Part shown: piece by piece, positions 13,573 to 21,860 of the stretch
Layout: every line of letters starts with the position of its first letter
Numbering within the stretch: position 1 is the stretch's first letter
Virus record (IMG/VR): IMGVR_UViG_3300044678_002197
Location: 1 to 27,519 of that record
DNA length: 27,519 nucleotides
From: a virus
Strand: one strand, 5' to 3'
Made by a program: the position numbers and the translations under genes
The notes under the pieces: generated by a model
The model's input: only the letters and a program-made list of their open reading frames with translations
What the model was told of the DNA's origin: nothing
Database searches by the model: none

Positions 13573-16077
13573 CTATGCGGCTACAACGCCGTCGTCTCCG
13601 GGCCGCGTGTTTTCCTCGATGGCCTTGAGCGCGTCGAGTTGTTTCTGCGCAAGACTTGAGCCAAACCCAAGCCCCCCAAGCGCAGCCGATGAAAATGTTC
13701 CAGCCACCTCGGCGGTGCTCGTGGCGGCATCGCCGCCAGCGGCCCCAGCACCACTGCGAATCTTTTCGCTCGGAGACCCGCCCATCGAGCCTGTCGATTT
13801 GCTGATTCGCTCTTGGGCATCTTCGAGGGCTGTCTCCAATGCTGCGGTCTGCGTGGACGTGAGCCGACCGCTTGATGACAGGGCGTCGAACTCCTCGTAC
13901 ATGCCCCGCAGGGAGTCCATCGAGGTCGCCCCCTCGATGTCCTTCATGAGCCTTGTGAACTGGTCGTTGCGGACCCGCTGCTCGCGCTTGCCACGGGATT
14001 TGCTTGTGACATCCGCTTCCGCCGCCTCGGTGTCGGAGCGCCGCTGATCAGCCCGGCGGCGGTTTTCGGCCTCGCGCTGGTCAACGGTTGCTTGCGTGTT
14101 CTCGTCAACGGCCTTTTTCCGGTCTTCCAAATCCTTGTTCGCCTGATCGTTCTCGCGGCGAGCCTGCTCGGTGCGGCCCTCAACGCCTGGTCTATCAAGC
14201 TCACGCTGGCGGCTGCGAGCGGTCATCTCGCTGTCGACCTTCTCGTTTTCCTTTTTGAGATCAAATCCTTTTCGGAAAAACGATTGGACGTAGTTCCACG
14301 ATTTGCGGATGCCGGCCTCCAAGTTGTCCCACGCTGCCATCACACCGTTGATCACGTTGTCGAACGCGCCTTGCAGGTAGGCCCCAAACGTGTTGAATGA
14401 GTTGGAAACGCCAACCCAAATCGAGTCCCACGCCTTGTAGATTTCCGCCCCGAGGATCGTGAATGCGTTTTGGAACGTAGAAATCCACGGGTCGACGTAG
14501 CTCATCAGAGCCTCGACGCCGCGGAGCCAGCCGGCCTTGAGGCCCGCCCACAGAACATCCATCGCCCCGGCGAGGTCGCCGTCAGCGATGGCTTCGTAGA
14601 TGCCGTTGAAGGTCGTGCTTGCCGTTGAAGCCAGATCGGAAAAAACGACCGACGCGTCGGATGCCAAAGACCGGAACGAATCACCAACAACCCCGGCCGC
14701 ATCGGCAACCCCATCCAGCGCGCCGGCGAACGCCCCACGGATTTGCGGCCCAAGCGCTACTACCGCAGTCACTCCCGCGACTAGCAGACCGATCGGGCTG
14801 AGTAGAGCCCCGACAACTGACGCTACAAGACCAAACCCAGCCAGCAGGCCACCCATTGAAAAGCTCGCCAACTGAATGGCAGATCCAAGCGCGACCAGTG
14901 CCAGCCCGACGCCAGTGAAGATGGCGACGCCCTTCGCGGCCGAGACAACCAGCGCTTCGTTTTCCTTGACGAACTTGGTCAGGCCAGTGGCGATGTTCTC
15001 AACGCCTTTCAGCAGGCTTTGCAGGCCAGGGGCCAAGGCGTCGCCAACGGCAAGCGCCGTCCCCTCTACCGCCGACAAGGCAATTCGCAGTGCCCCGCCA
15101 AGACCAGCGTCCATCTCCTTGGCGGCCTTTGCGGCCGTGCCTTCGGCATCCCGCAGGCTGTCGGCCAGGTCGCGCACGCCGTCGGCGCTCTGCGAAAGCA
15201 CATTGGCACTCGTGATGCCAAGCAATCCGAACGCCTTGGCCATCTTTGCCGTTCGCTCGGCCACCGGCATGTTTTTTGTGGCTTCGTTGATCTCATCCAG
15301 AATGTCGACGAGCGGTTTGAGGTTGCCCGCGGCGTCCGTGTTCGTCACGCCGAAAAGGTCTTGAAGCTCTTTCCCGGCCCCAGCAGAAATGACCGACAAG
15401 CGTCGAAGGGCCGTGCCGGCCTCGCTCCCCTGGATGCCGACGTTGCCGAGCACGCCAAGGATCGCGGTCGTGTCCTCAAGGCTCATGCCCAGCGACTTTG
15501 CCACAGGGCCGGCGTATTTCAACGATTCGCCAAGCCCTTCGACCGTGTTAAACGTGCTGTTGGCGGCCTTCGTCAGCACGTCGGCAGCACGGCCAGCCTC
15601 CGTTGCCCCCAGCCCGAACTGCCGCAGCGTTGCCGCCATGATCCCGGCAGACAGCGCGGCATCGGTTCCAGTTGCCCTCGCGAGATCAAGGACGGCCCCC
15701 GTCATGGCGTTGATCTCGTCGGGCTTGAAACCCGCGCGGCCAAGCTCGGTCATGAGGTTGGCAACCTGCACGGCGGTGAACGAAGTCGTGGCCCCGAGCT
15801 CGCGGGCCTTGTCGTTCAACTTTTGAAGTTGCGCCCCGCTTGCACCGGAGACGGCAGCCGTCGCCCGAATGGCATCGTCAAACTGGGCGAACTGCCGCAT
15901 TGCCAAGCCGATCGGAGCCGCGATAGCAACGCCGATGGCGGTCATCCGCGTGCCGAGGTTGGTCATCGACTGACCAATCTTGCCGATCGACTTGTTAAGG
16001 TCGGTCAGCGCCTTGAAGAGCTTCCGCGGGTCGGCCCCGATCTCGACAAATACCTGACCGCCGCGGACCTTGCTCAT
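13573..16077 (-). CDS. phage tail tape measure protein (834 aa)
   Basis: The protein sets the tail length and is ejected with the DNA. The N-terminal 330 residues match the TP901/PhageMin_Tail type: FVEIGADPRKLFKAL at the start, a small amphipathic helix array, then AVSGASGAQLQKLNDKARELGATTSFTAVQVA and VLGNVGIQGSEAGTALRRL. Hydrophobic segments lie at about 375-450, and a strongly charged helical region at about 600-700 (rich in Arg, Glu, Asp, Gln). By the usual ruler of 0.15 nm per residue it would give a tail of about 125 nm. ATG 16077 overlaps the stop of the chaperone fusion as ATGA. Confidence 0.93.
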   Translation of the reverse strand: MSKVRGGQVFVEIGADPRKLFKALTDLNKSIGKIGQSMTNLGTRMTAIGVAIAAPIGLAMRQFAQFDDAIRATAAVSGASGAQLQKLNDKARELGATTSFTAVQVANLMTELGRAGFKPDEINAMTGAVLDLARATGTDAALSAGIMAATLRQFGLGATEAGRAADVLTKAANSTFNTVEGLGESLKYAGPVAKSLGMSLEDTTAILGVLGNVGIQGSEAGTALRRLSVISAGAGKELQDLFGVTNTDAAGNLKPLVDILDEINEATKNMPVAERTAKMAKAFGLLGITSANVLSQSADGVRDLADSLRDAEGTAAKAAKEMDAGLGGALRIALSAVEGTALAVGDALAPGLQSLLKGVENIATGLTKFVKENEALVVSAAKGVAIFTGVGLALVALGSAIQLASFSMGGLLAGFGLVASVVGALLSPIGLLVAGVTAVVALGPQIRGAFAGALDGVADAAGVVGDSFRSLASDASVVFSDLASTASTTFNGIYEAIADGDLAGAMDVLWAGLKAGWLRGVEALMSYVDPWISTFQNAFTILGAEIYKAWDSIWVGVSNSFNTFGAYLQGAFDNVINGVMAAWDNLEAGIRKSWNYVQSFFRKGFDLKKENEKVDSEMTARSRQRELDRPGVEGRTEQARRENDQANKDLEDRKKAVDENTQATVDQREAENRRRADQRRSDTEAAEADVTSKSRGKREQRVRNDQFTRLMKDIEGATSMDSLRGMYEEFDALSSSGRLTSTQTAALETALEDAQERISKSTGSMGGSPSEKIRSGAGAAGGDAATSTAEVAGTFSSAALGGLGFGSSLAQKQLDALKAIEENTRPGDDGVVAA

Positions 16078-16834
16078 GTTGCAACCTCGTGCCAGTTAGG
16101 CCCCAGAAGCTTTTGCATCTCTTCGGGGGTGGCTTGGCGTGCGGCTTTCTTTTTGGCGAATGGGTTGAGCTTGCTTGGGTCCGTGCTTGGGGCGTGCTTG
16201 GCTTTGTTGATGTTGGCTTGTTGGGCGAGCAGATTGGCGGTGTGCCACCAATCCATCTCTAAGCGGCTGTTGCGGGCAATGAGGAGGTTTCGGAGGGTCC
16301 ACTCTCCTGGGTGGATGCCAAGGATGCCGGCGGCTTCGTAGATGGCGTGCCAGACGGTACGAGCGTCTCCACCGTTGCCGCCTCCAGCCCCGCCTCCGCT
16401 CTGGCCATGAGCTCCCCGCTCATCTCGTCCATCTTTGTGACGAGCAGGCCGACCATCTTGCGGAGGCGTGTCGGGAAAAAATCGACGAGTTCTCCTTCGA
16501 GCGCTTTCACGCCCGCCTCCAACGCATCCCCGCGGAGCCCTTCGAGGAATTGATCCTTCGTGAGTTTTTTGTCTTCCACCTGCTGGCGACAGCAGGCGTA
16601 GAGCACCTCGCCAATCTTGGCGTAGTTCGTCCGCAGCACCTCCAGCGTGCGGTGAATGTTGCCGGCGTCGATCAGGTCGAACGGCACCGCGCGAGTCTGC
16701 CGCTGGACGCCGCCGTCTGGCTGATCCACGTCCTCGGTCACGTCAATGCTCACCAGGCCGCGAACGCGGTCGGCCGCGGCCACGGTAAGTGCCACGACCC
16801 ACGGGCGGCCCTGGTCGTCACGAAACTCCCTCAT
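16074..16834 (-). CDS. tail assembly chaperone G-T fusion by -1 frameshift (253 aa)
   Basis: Two frames cover this locus. Residues 1-120 come from the G frame; a -1 shift at U UUU UUC (16481-16475) leads into an open frame of 133 codons to the stop at 16074. That frame has a Gly-rich linker (QSGGGAGGGNGGD) and then a compact domain (TVWHAIYEAAGILG, WTLRNLLIA, MDWWHTANLLAQQ, LNPFAKKKA), which looks like the T domain of tail chaperones in its Trp and NPF features. The last 60 codons could also be read from an internal ATG at 16256, but the open frame without stop back to the slip site makes the fusion far more likely. Confidence 0.8.
16259..16834 (-). CDS. tail assembly chaperone G (191 aa, unshifted product)
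   Basis: This lies immediately before the tape measure and after the tube genes, where lambda-type phages have gpG. The first 120 residues are well-formed (REFRDDQGRPWVVALTVAAADRV, then helices, EGELVDFF). After Phe120 the frame still codes but the composition turns Ser/Thr/Pro rich (TPSTKPPASLAST), as expected for a frame used only by the short product. The ATG has GAGGGG upstream. It should work as a chaperone for tube assembly around the tape measure. Confidence 0.8.
   Translation of the reverse strand: MREFRDDQGRPWVVALTVAAADRVRGLVSIDVTEDVDQPDGGVQRQTRAVPFDLIDAGNIHRTLEVLRTNYAKIGEVLYACCRQQVEDKKLTKDQFLEGLRGDALEAGVKALEGELVDFFPTRLRKMVGLLVTKMDEMSGELMARAEAGLEAATVETLVPSGTPSTKPPASLASTQESGPSETSSLPATAA
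16475..16481 (-). promoter_or_regulatory. -1 ribosomal frameshift site U UUU UUC
   Basis: Heptamer T TTT TTC (16481-16475) in G-frame register (GAT TTT TTC CCG). A Shine-Dalgarno-like AGGAG at 16496-16492 ends ten bases before it, in the range where it stimulates -1 slippage (as in dnaX). Possible downstream stems are CCGAC/GTCGG (16474-16470 with 16453-16449) and CTCGTC/GACGAG (16444-16439 with 16429-16424). Confidence 0.8.
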
Positions 16835-16836
16835 GG

Positions 16837-17196
16837 TTATCCCCTCAGTCCGCTCTTAGTCATCCGCGCCTCCACCGTGAAGGTCGCCACACCGTCGATT
16901 GGGTCGCTTTCCGAGATGCCGGTGATTACGGCCGGAAACGACCACCCACCCGCACCGCCCGACACGGTCACCTCGGTCCCGTTCTGGCACGCCGTGAACA
17001 GCGCCCCCACGGAGGTCGTGTCGTTCACCTCCAGCGAAAGACTCGCCTCGCGGCCAGTGCTGTAGACCGACGCGAATCGGCTGCCGTACTCCTCGATGTC
17101 GATCGTCCGGGCGGACTGCGAAAACGTCACGCTGCGGACGCCAACAATGCTGCCGTCGATGGAGATGGAGCAATCTTTCCCGAGGGTGATCGGCAC
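16837..17196 (-). CDS. tail tube-like protein, paralogue 3 (119 aa)
   Basis: The protein begins PITLGKD and ends with a SDPIDGVATFTVEAR block, both shared with the two upstream genes. Between these are beta strands (VGVRSVTFSQSARTIDIEEYG, ASLSLEVND, GTEVTVSGGAGGWSFPAVITGIS). The design (short, all-beta, in front of the tail chaperone) matches phage major tail or tube proteins. The start is GTG 17196 with GGGAG about ten bases upstream. It may form a ring of the tail tube or a special terminal ring. Confidence 0.7.
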   Translation of the reverse strand: MPITLGKDCSISIDGSIVGVRSVTFSQSARTIDIEEYGSRFASVYSTGREASLSLEVNDTTSVGALFTACQNGTEVTVSGGAGGWSFPAVITGISESDPIDGVATFTVEARMTKSGLRG

Positions 17197-17200
17197 GGGA

Positions 17201-17515
17201 TCACATCTCCCGCAGCGACACGGTGTAGGTCACCGCCCCGTCAATGGAAGCCGACTCCGAAACACTGATCGCCGTCCATCCGGCGCTGTTGCTCGCGAGC
17301 GAGGAAATCAGCCCCGTCGGGTCATGGCATTCAATCTCCCACATCTTCGTGGTGAATCCGGCCTTGTAGGCCCGGTGGCCGGCGGCACCAGTCGCCCCGC
17401 CTTCGTTGTCACGGTTGGTGACATCCACAACCTCGCACTCTTCGGTGTAGGTCGCGTTGATGATGTTGGTGCCAAGCGGCGGTGCGGAACCGTCCTTGCC
17501 GAGAGAAATGGCCAT
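17201..17515 (-). CDS. tail tube-like protein, paralogue 2 (104 aa)
   Basis: The start AISLGKD and the end ASIDGAVTYTVSLREM match those of its neighbours at 16837 and 17534. The centre (ECEVVDVTNRDNEGG, TKMWEIECHDPTG) differs most. It lacks the Pro before IDG. The AGGAG site stands about ten bases before ATG 17515. Three related genes in a row suggest duplication of an ancestral tube subunit. Confidence 0.7.
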   Translation of the reverse strand: MAISLGKDGSAPPLGTNIINATYTEECEVVDVTNRDNEGGATGAAGHRAYKAGFTTKMWEIECHDPTGLISSLASNSAGWTAISVSESASIDGAVTYTVSLREM

Positions 17516-17533
17516 GTGCGTGATGCTCCTGGA

Positions 17534-17863
17534 TCAGGTCTGGGTATCGGACCGCGAGGCGGAAACGGTGTAGGTGGCGATGCCGTCGATCGGGTCGGCC
17601 TTGGCCACGCTGGTCACCACGAACTCAACGCCGGAGCCCATGGAGAAGTTGGTGCCGGACAGCGTGAACGTGTCGCCGGCATCGACGCCGGGGTCGTCCA
17701 CGCATTCAAGCTCGACCGTCTGCTCAATGAGCGCCTTGCGGAACTTGCGGGCGGTGTCGCCAAACTTCGTAACGTCGATTTCCGAGGCGGAATTGTTGAT
17801 CGTGATGCTACGGGCGTTGCTGACGCCCGTTACGGTCACGTCCTTGCCAAGCGTTACAGCCAT
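17534..17863 (-). CDS. tail tube-like protein, paralogue 1 (109 aa)
   Basis: The start AVTLGKD and the end ADPIDGIATYTVSASRS define the shared family. A central block (SEIDVTKFGDTARKF and VELECVDDPGVDAGDTFTL) is typical of tail tube folds: a DVTKFGD-type loop followed by beta strands. GGAGG lies five bases before ATG 17863. It is the first of the three in transcription order and the best candidate for the main tube subunit. Confidence 0.75.
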   Translation of the reverse strand: MAVTLGKDVTVTGVSNARSITINNSASEIDVTKFGDTARKFRKALIEQTVELECVDDPGVDAGDTFTLSGTNFSMGSGVEFVVTSVAKADPIDGIATYTVSASRSDTQT

Positions 17864-17938
17864 TGCGGCCTCCGGTGTGCGGGTGATGCGTCGAAAATAC
17901 GGCGATCACAGCGACTGCCAGAGGGGGTATGGATGGGC

Positions 17939-18640
17939 CTACGGGCCGGAAATCTTGTTGCCCCACTCGGCAGCGAGGCGGTCGCGCTTGGCGGCGAGGC
18001 CCTTCGCCATAAAGCGGGCCGGCGGCACACGCGTCGATTGCGTCGCCAGGTCGACGGTCCGGCGACGGCGGGTGTGCGCTGGGTCAACCCAGATGCCGAC
18101 ATAGGCACCGCGGCCGGAGCCGCGTGATCCAGTCCGCCTGCTACGGCGACCGCCGCCAACAAGCGACGCAGGTGGAGAGAACTTCTCAAGCACCTTGTTT
18201 TTCCGCTTGCCCTGCGGATACGCCCCAATCATTCGCAGCACCCGCGGCCCAGATCCGCCGAACTCTTGGAGCTTGTTAAGCCACACCGCCGCATCGGTCG
18301 GCCCGATGGCCACTGACTCCCGACGCTTGTCGACATCAAACCTGATAAGCGTCCGCAGGAAGCCAGTGCGGGCGGCACCGCGACCGCGAGGGTTTTTCCA
18401 CGACGTGATCTTCCCCGCCATTGGCGGCCGAAACTCCATGGCGAGCACAGGCCGCCCGTTCTTCTCGCCCACCTTCTGCCACTGTGGCTTGCTCTTCACA
18501 TTGCGATGGCTGAATTGCTTCCGGGCGGACCGCTGGACGATCACGCCAGCCCCATACAGGGCTTTTTGCGTTCCCTCCTTGGTCCGCTTCTTGATGTGGC
18601 GGACGTTGATCTTGCCTTTCACCCGCGCTCGCACACGCAT
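17939..18640 (-). CDS. HK97 gp10-like head-tail / tail completion protein (233 aa)
   Basis: A very basic protein with an N-terminal helix (RTKEGTQKALYGAGVIVQRSARKQF) that fits the start of HK97 gp10-type proteins, followed by conserved-looking GAARTGFLRTLIRF (the common 'TG.LR.SI' position) and LQEFGGSGPRV (the common 'EFG...' motif). The length is greater than most gp10 proteins because of a basic insertion (GGGRRSRRTGSRGSGRG). Its position before the tube genes agrees. GGGGGCG stands before ATG 18640. Confidence 0.75.
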   Translation of the reverse strand: MRVRARVKGKINVRHIKKRTKEGTQKALYGAGVIVQRSARKQFSHRNVKSKPQWQKVGEKNGRPVLAMEFRPPMAGKITSWKNPRGRGAARTGFLRTLIRFDVDKRRESVAIGPTDAAVWLNKLQEFGGSGPRVLRMIGAYPQGKRKNKVLEKFSPPASLVGGGRRSRRTGSRGSGRGAYVGIWVDPAHTRRRRTVDLATQSTRVPPARFMAKGLAAKRDRLAAEWGNKISGP

Positions 18641-18649
18641 GGACGCCCC

Positions 18650-19090
18650 CTATCGGTGGACGCGGTACGTTGCCGTGATCACGGCACGCCAGACGTTTCG
18701 CTCGGTAAGGGCGTCGTCTGGATTCATGTCAATCTCGACGGTCATGGGGCTGGTAACGCCCGTCGGCCACTGGATGTCACCCCACGAGTGATCGCGGATA
18801 AGGTCGAGCAACTCCTCGGCCATATCAATCATGGCGTCGGCATCTGCCTCGGTCGGCGTGTGGCGGCCAAGAAAGACGTTGATGCCGTAGTCGTACTGAA
18901 AGAAATCGCGGCTTGCCCGCGTGGCCTCGGCCGTGGCCGGCGTAACCGCTATCACGGGGTTGATGAGGTCTTCCACCTCATACGCCGGCCAGTTCTTCCG
19001 CTCCACGGTCGGCTGGGTTTGGACGCTCGTAAAGGTCGCGGCGTCTAGGCCGTCCGCCAGGGCGTCGGCGATGTCCTTCAACACGCTCAT
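18650..19090 (-). CDS. tail terminator-like protein (146 aa)
   Basis: Small acidic alpha/beta protein: DIADALADGLDAATF at the start, strand-like segments (NPVIAVTPA, FFQYDYGINVFLG), a helix (DADAMIDMAEELLDLIRDH), and VWRAVITATYRVHR at the end. This layout (helix, strands, long helix, final strand pair) is that of lambda gpU / tail terminator proteins, and the position just before the gp10-like gene fits. ATG 19090 overlaps the TGA of the glycosyltransferase gene (ATGA), coupling the accessory block with the tail operon. Confidence 0.7.
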   Translation of the reverse strand: MSVLKDIADALADGLDAATFTSVQTQPTVERKNWPAYEVEDLINPVIAVTPATAEATRASRDFFQYDYGINVFLGRHTPTEADADAMIDMAEELLDLIRDHSWGDIQWPTGVTSPMTVEIDMNPDDALTERNVWRAVITATYRVHR

Positions 19091-20148
19091 GCGGCCTCCA
19101 CCGTCCCAGCCTCTAGGATTCGCTCCATGGCCGCGACGTTTGCCGCGAGCCGCTGATCGTCTGGCAATCGTGACAGAGCCTCACGGGCAGCGGTAAGGGC
19201 TTCTGGACGCCTCCCAAGCTCCCACAGAGCAACGCCCAGAAGGTCGAATGCCTTTGTCTTCGCGTGCGGATCGCTCGCGTGTGTCATGGGGGCACCGGAC
19301 GCGATTGCCTGCCGGGCGAAGCCGATGACGTTTCTCCATTCACGGCGGCGGTAGTTGAGCAACGCCAAGTGCATCCACGCATCGGGCTCGCCCTGGGCCT
19401 CGCGGGCAGAGTCGTGGAGGTGCTGCTCATTGCCCGTCCAGCGGTACAGCACTCGATGGGCGTAGGCCCGCTCGGTCGCCGCCCCGCCGTCCATAGCGAG
19501 GTATTTTTCAAACGCCGCCACCGTGTCCGCGTGGCCGGCATAGTCCATCTCGCGGGCCAGATACCACTGGGCGCGAGCGTCCTGCGGGGCCTCGCGCGTG
19601 GCCACCTCCAAAAGAAACAGGTCTGTCTTGTGCTTCTTCCCGGCATCTCGGTGGTGGTGGATCTCAAGCCCTTTGCAGAATTCCTGCCGCTTGTCGCCGG
19701 CCCAGCAGATCAGCCCCTCGTGGGTAGCCTGGGACCAACGGAATCCTTGCCGGGCATGGACGCGGTCGCAATGAAACTCCAGCCCCGGCGAGCCGTCCGG
19801 CTTCCACGACCAAACGTAGCGGTAGCGGAGGCTGTTGACCTCGCCCTGCCACGCCGCCTCAATCGCCTGCCGCCATCCCGGCTGGAGTCGCTCGTCGAGG
19901 TCTAAGCGGACGCAGACATCTACGTCGGGCGGGACGTGGTTGAGCGAAATATTGTGGGCGTCGTCCCACCGCCATGGCACGACGTAGCCGCGCGCCACCG
20001 TCACGCCGGCGGCTTCCAGGGCCTCGACGGTGCCGTCGGTGGAGCCCGTGTCGGTGACAATTCGCAGGTCGGCATCCTCGCACGAGGCGGCCCATTCGGC
20101 GACGTGCTTCGCCTCGTTCTTCGCTAGGGCGTAGACGGCGATCCTCAC
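19087..20148 (-). CDS. family 2 glycosyltransferase with TPR-like C-terminus (353 aa)
   Basis: Residues 1-150 form a GT2 (GT-A) domain: IAVYALAKNEAKHVAEWA, then DTGSTDGT (33-40), and the metal-binding DLD (83-85) in CVRLDLDERLQPGW. The acid region near ATHEGLICW may be the catalytic loop. From about 190 the sequence is helical repeats (ARAQWYLAREMDYAG, AFDLLGVALWELGRRPEAL), as in TPR proteins, a domain pair known from SunS-like peptide glycosyltransferases. GTG 20148 is chosen because it overlaps the TGA of the upstream gene and has GAGGTG before it. Substrate is likely a protein. Confidence 0.85.
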   Translation of the reverse strand: MRIAVYALAKNEAKHVAEWAASCEDADLRIVTDTGSTDGTVEALEAAGVTVARGYVVPWRWDDAHNISLNHVPPDVDVCVRLDLDERLQPGWRQAIEAAWQGEVNSLRYRYVWSWKPDGSPGLEFHCDRVHARQGFRWSQATHEGLICWAGDKRQEFCKGLEIHHHRDAGKKHKTDLFLLEVATREAPQDARAQWYLAREMDYAGHADTVAAFEKYLAMDGGAATERAYAHRVLYRWTGNEQHLHDSAREAQGEPDAWMHLALLNYRRREWRNVIGFARQAIASGAPMTHASDPHAKTKAFDLLGVALWELGRRPEALTAAREALSRLPDDQRLAANVAAMERILEAGTVEAA

Positions 20149-20762
20149 CGCACCACCTCGCCGCACATCCTCTCAAGCAACGGCAACCGTCTGGCGTGCT
20201 CAACGCCGCAAGGGTGAAACACGAAGTCGCCAGGCTGCCAATGGTTTCCGCCGCCAGAGTGGTCCCACGCCACCGAGTTGAACGCCCGCTGCGGAAGCGC
20301 CGTCAGCCATGCGCCCAGCCGCTCCGCGTGAATGGCCAGCCACGACTGCCAGATAAACTCGCACTTCGATGGATTCCGCCACTCTGGCTCGCTGGCTATT
20401 ACGTCGTGAATCAGGTTTCGGGTGCCGTCCGTGTTTCTCCAGACGATGGCCCCGCAGTTGAAACGATTGCGGGCGATGATGCCCTCCTCGCACACCGTGA
20501 CGTGCGGCCCCAGGCCGGGCACGTCCTCTATGCGGCGGGTGTGGTCCGTGATCAGGCAGTCGGCGTCCAACCCCCACACGAGGTCGTATTCGTCGATTAG
20601 TCGCATGATGCGGTGCAGGCCATCCGAAATGCCGTGCCCGTATGTCTCGTGAACGGCAATGAGCGAGTAGCCGTGCCGCATGGCGTATTCAAGACGCCCC
20701 GGCATCGTTGCCTTCGCCCACGGCGTGCCAGCGCTAACGCTGGATATGATCGCAACTCTCAC
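20145..20762 (-). CDS. GT34-like galactosyl/xylosyltransferase (205 aa)
   Basis: The order of motifs fits the Glyco_transf_34 family: LVWGLDADCLITD (Asp66-x-Asp68 for metal and nucleotide sugar), NCGAIVWRNTDG (the 'N.G...lrns' site), IWQSWLA, LPQRAFNSV and GDFVFHPCG. The length is short but includes the complete core. GTG 20762 has AAGGGG eight bases upstream and overlaps the GH130-like gene by 29 bases. Together with the GT2 enzyme it should make a short glycan on a common acceptor. Confidence 0.82.
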   Translation of the reverse strand: MRVAIISSVSAGTPWAKATMPGRLEYAMRHGYSLIAVHETYGHGISDGLHRIMRLIDEYDLVWGLDADCLITDHTRRIEDVPGLGPHVTVCEEGIIARNRFNCGAIVWRNTDGTRNLIHDVIASEPEWRNPSKCEFIWQSWLAIHAERLGAWLTALPQRAFNSVAWDHSGGGNHWQPGDFVFHPCGVEHARRLPLLERMCGEVVR

Positions 20763-21828
20763 GCAAAAGCCCCTTCACGTCATCGCCTGCCAGTTCCACG
20801 AGCCATGCCTCCGCGTCGCGGACGCCAAAGCTCACGACAACGCGGTCGCCCATGGCGGCCAAACCGGCGGCAAACTCAATCGCCCGCGGCTCACGGAAAA
20901 CAAACGGCATCGATATACGCCGCAAAGCAAGCGAAGCGTCGAACCACACGAACCGATGCTCGTACACTCGCTGGCCGTTCTCTGGGACGGCGACTTCGTG
21001 GATGACGCCTAGATAGCCACCGCGCCACCAGATCAACTGCCCGCCGCCGCGGAACTCTTTGGCCAGGTGCGGAGCGGCGGCATGCTGGAGTAACTGGTAC
21101 GCCCCGCCAAGCGTTGGGTCGGCAGCGACGGCAACCGCGTGCCCGTTGTGATAGCAGGCGTAGACCCACCCGCCGTGAAGCGGGCCGTCCTCAATCGGCA
21201 TCCAGTTCTTCTCGTGCTCGGCGGCCGATAGCCCATCAAGCACGCGGAGCCGCGTCGCCTCGCCAGTGTCGATATCAAGATCCGCGACGCCGATCCGGCA
21301 TCGGCCGTCGAACGGGGCCGCGTTGCGGACGGTCGCCGAGACGCCTATACCCGTTTTGGTATGCCGCAGCCGGCAATCTTCCAGGCCGAAGACCGGGTAT
21401 TCGGTCGTCTCGTATTCCGGCCCCCTGACTGCCCGGCACGAGGCAACGGTGAGGTCGCTGCCGTAGCGGACGAGTAGGTTGTCGGTGCGGATGGTGCCGC
21501 GGTCCGTTTCGTCGCACGGCTCGTAGACGCCGTCGCGGATCTTGTAGTTGCTTGACCGGACCAGGCCGACGAGCTCGCCGCGGTGCACCAAGAGCGTCGG
21601 GTTGAAAAGGCTCCAGCCTTCATGGGCCGGCTCCACGTCGATCCGGTGGTAGCGGGCCGGAACAAGGTCGTCTAGGCGCTCTGAATACCATGTCCGATTC
21701 CTGCGGGTCTGCATCTCGACCTCCGGCGGGAGCGGCATCGAGAGCAGACGCTCGCAGGCCCGGCGGCCGGTTTCGATTTCGCCGGCGTAGTAGGCGTGGA
21801 TGGCGAGGGCCTGGAGATGCTCGATCAT
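20734..21828 (-). CDS. GH130-like five-bladed beta-propeller protein (364 aa)
   Basis: After a helical, TPR-like N-terminus (about 1-55) comes a propeller of the GH130/GH43-related clan: LFNPTLLVHRGELVGLVR, DNLLVRYGS, FGLEDCRL, EKNWMPIEDG, GGGQLIWWRGGYLGVIHEV, YEHRFVWFDA, and MPFVFREPRAIEFAAGL. These blocks are those of mannoside phosphorylase-related proteins often found beside glycosyltransferase genes. Asp in LEDCR corresponds to the catalytic or sugar-binding position of GH130. Whether it hydrolyses, phosphorolyses or only binds sugars cannot be told from the sequence. Confidence 0.8.
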   Translation of the reverse strand: MIEHLQALAIHAYYAGEIETGRRACERLLSMPLPPEVEMQTRRNRTWYSERLDDLVPARYHRIDVEPAHEGWSLFNPTLLVHRGELVGLVRSSNYKIRDGVYEPCDETDRGTIRTDNLLVRYGSDLTVASCRAVRGPEYETTEYPVFGLEDCRLRHTKTGIGVSATVRNAAPFDGRCRIGVADLDIDTGEATRLRVLDGLSAAEHEKNWMPIEDGPLHGGWVYACYHNGHAVAVAADPTLGGAYQLLQHAAAPHLAKEFRGGGQLIWWRGGYLGVIHEVAVPENGQRVYEHRFVWFDASLALRRISMPFVFREPRAIEFAAGLAAMGDRVVVSFGVRDAEAWLVELAGDDVKGLLRESCDHIQR

Positions 21829-21860
21829 GGCCGGCGATTGTGCCGGGGGCCGAGCTCAGG

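Noticed and set aside
16074-16256. 60-aa open frame as a separate gene
   Set aside because: Its frame continues upstream without a stop to a slippery heptamer and encodes domain-like sequence before the internal ATG, so a frameshift product is the better reading.
15019-16341. Long plus-strand open frame (440 codons)
   Set aside because: Antisense to the tape measure and chaperone genes, Arg/Gly/His-rich without motif; a shadow of the real genes.
17096-18127. Long plus-strand open frame (343 codons)
   Set aside because: Antisense to the three tube genes and the gp10-like gene; no ribosome binding site or recognisable motif.
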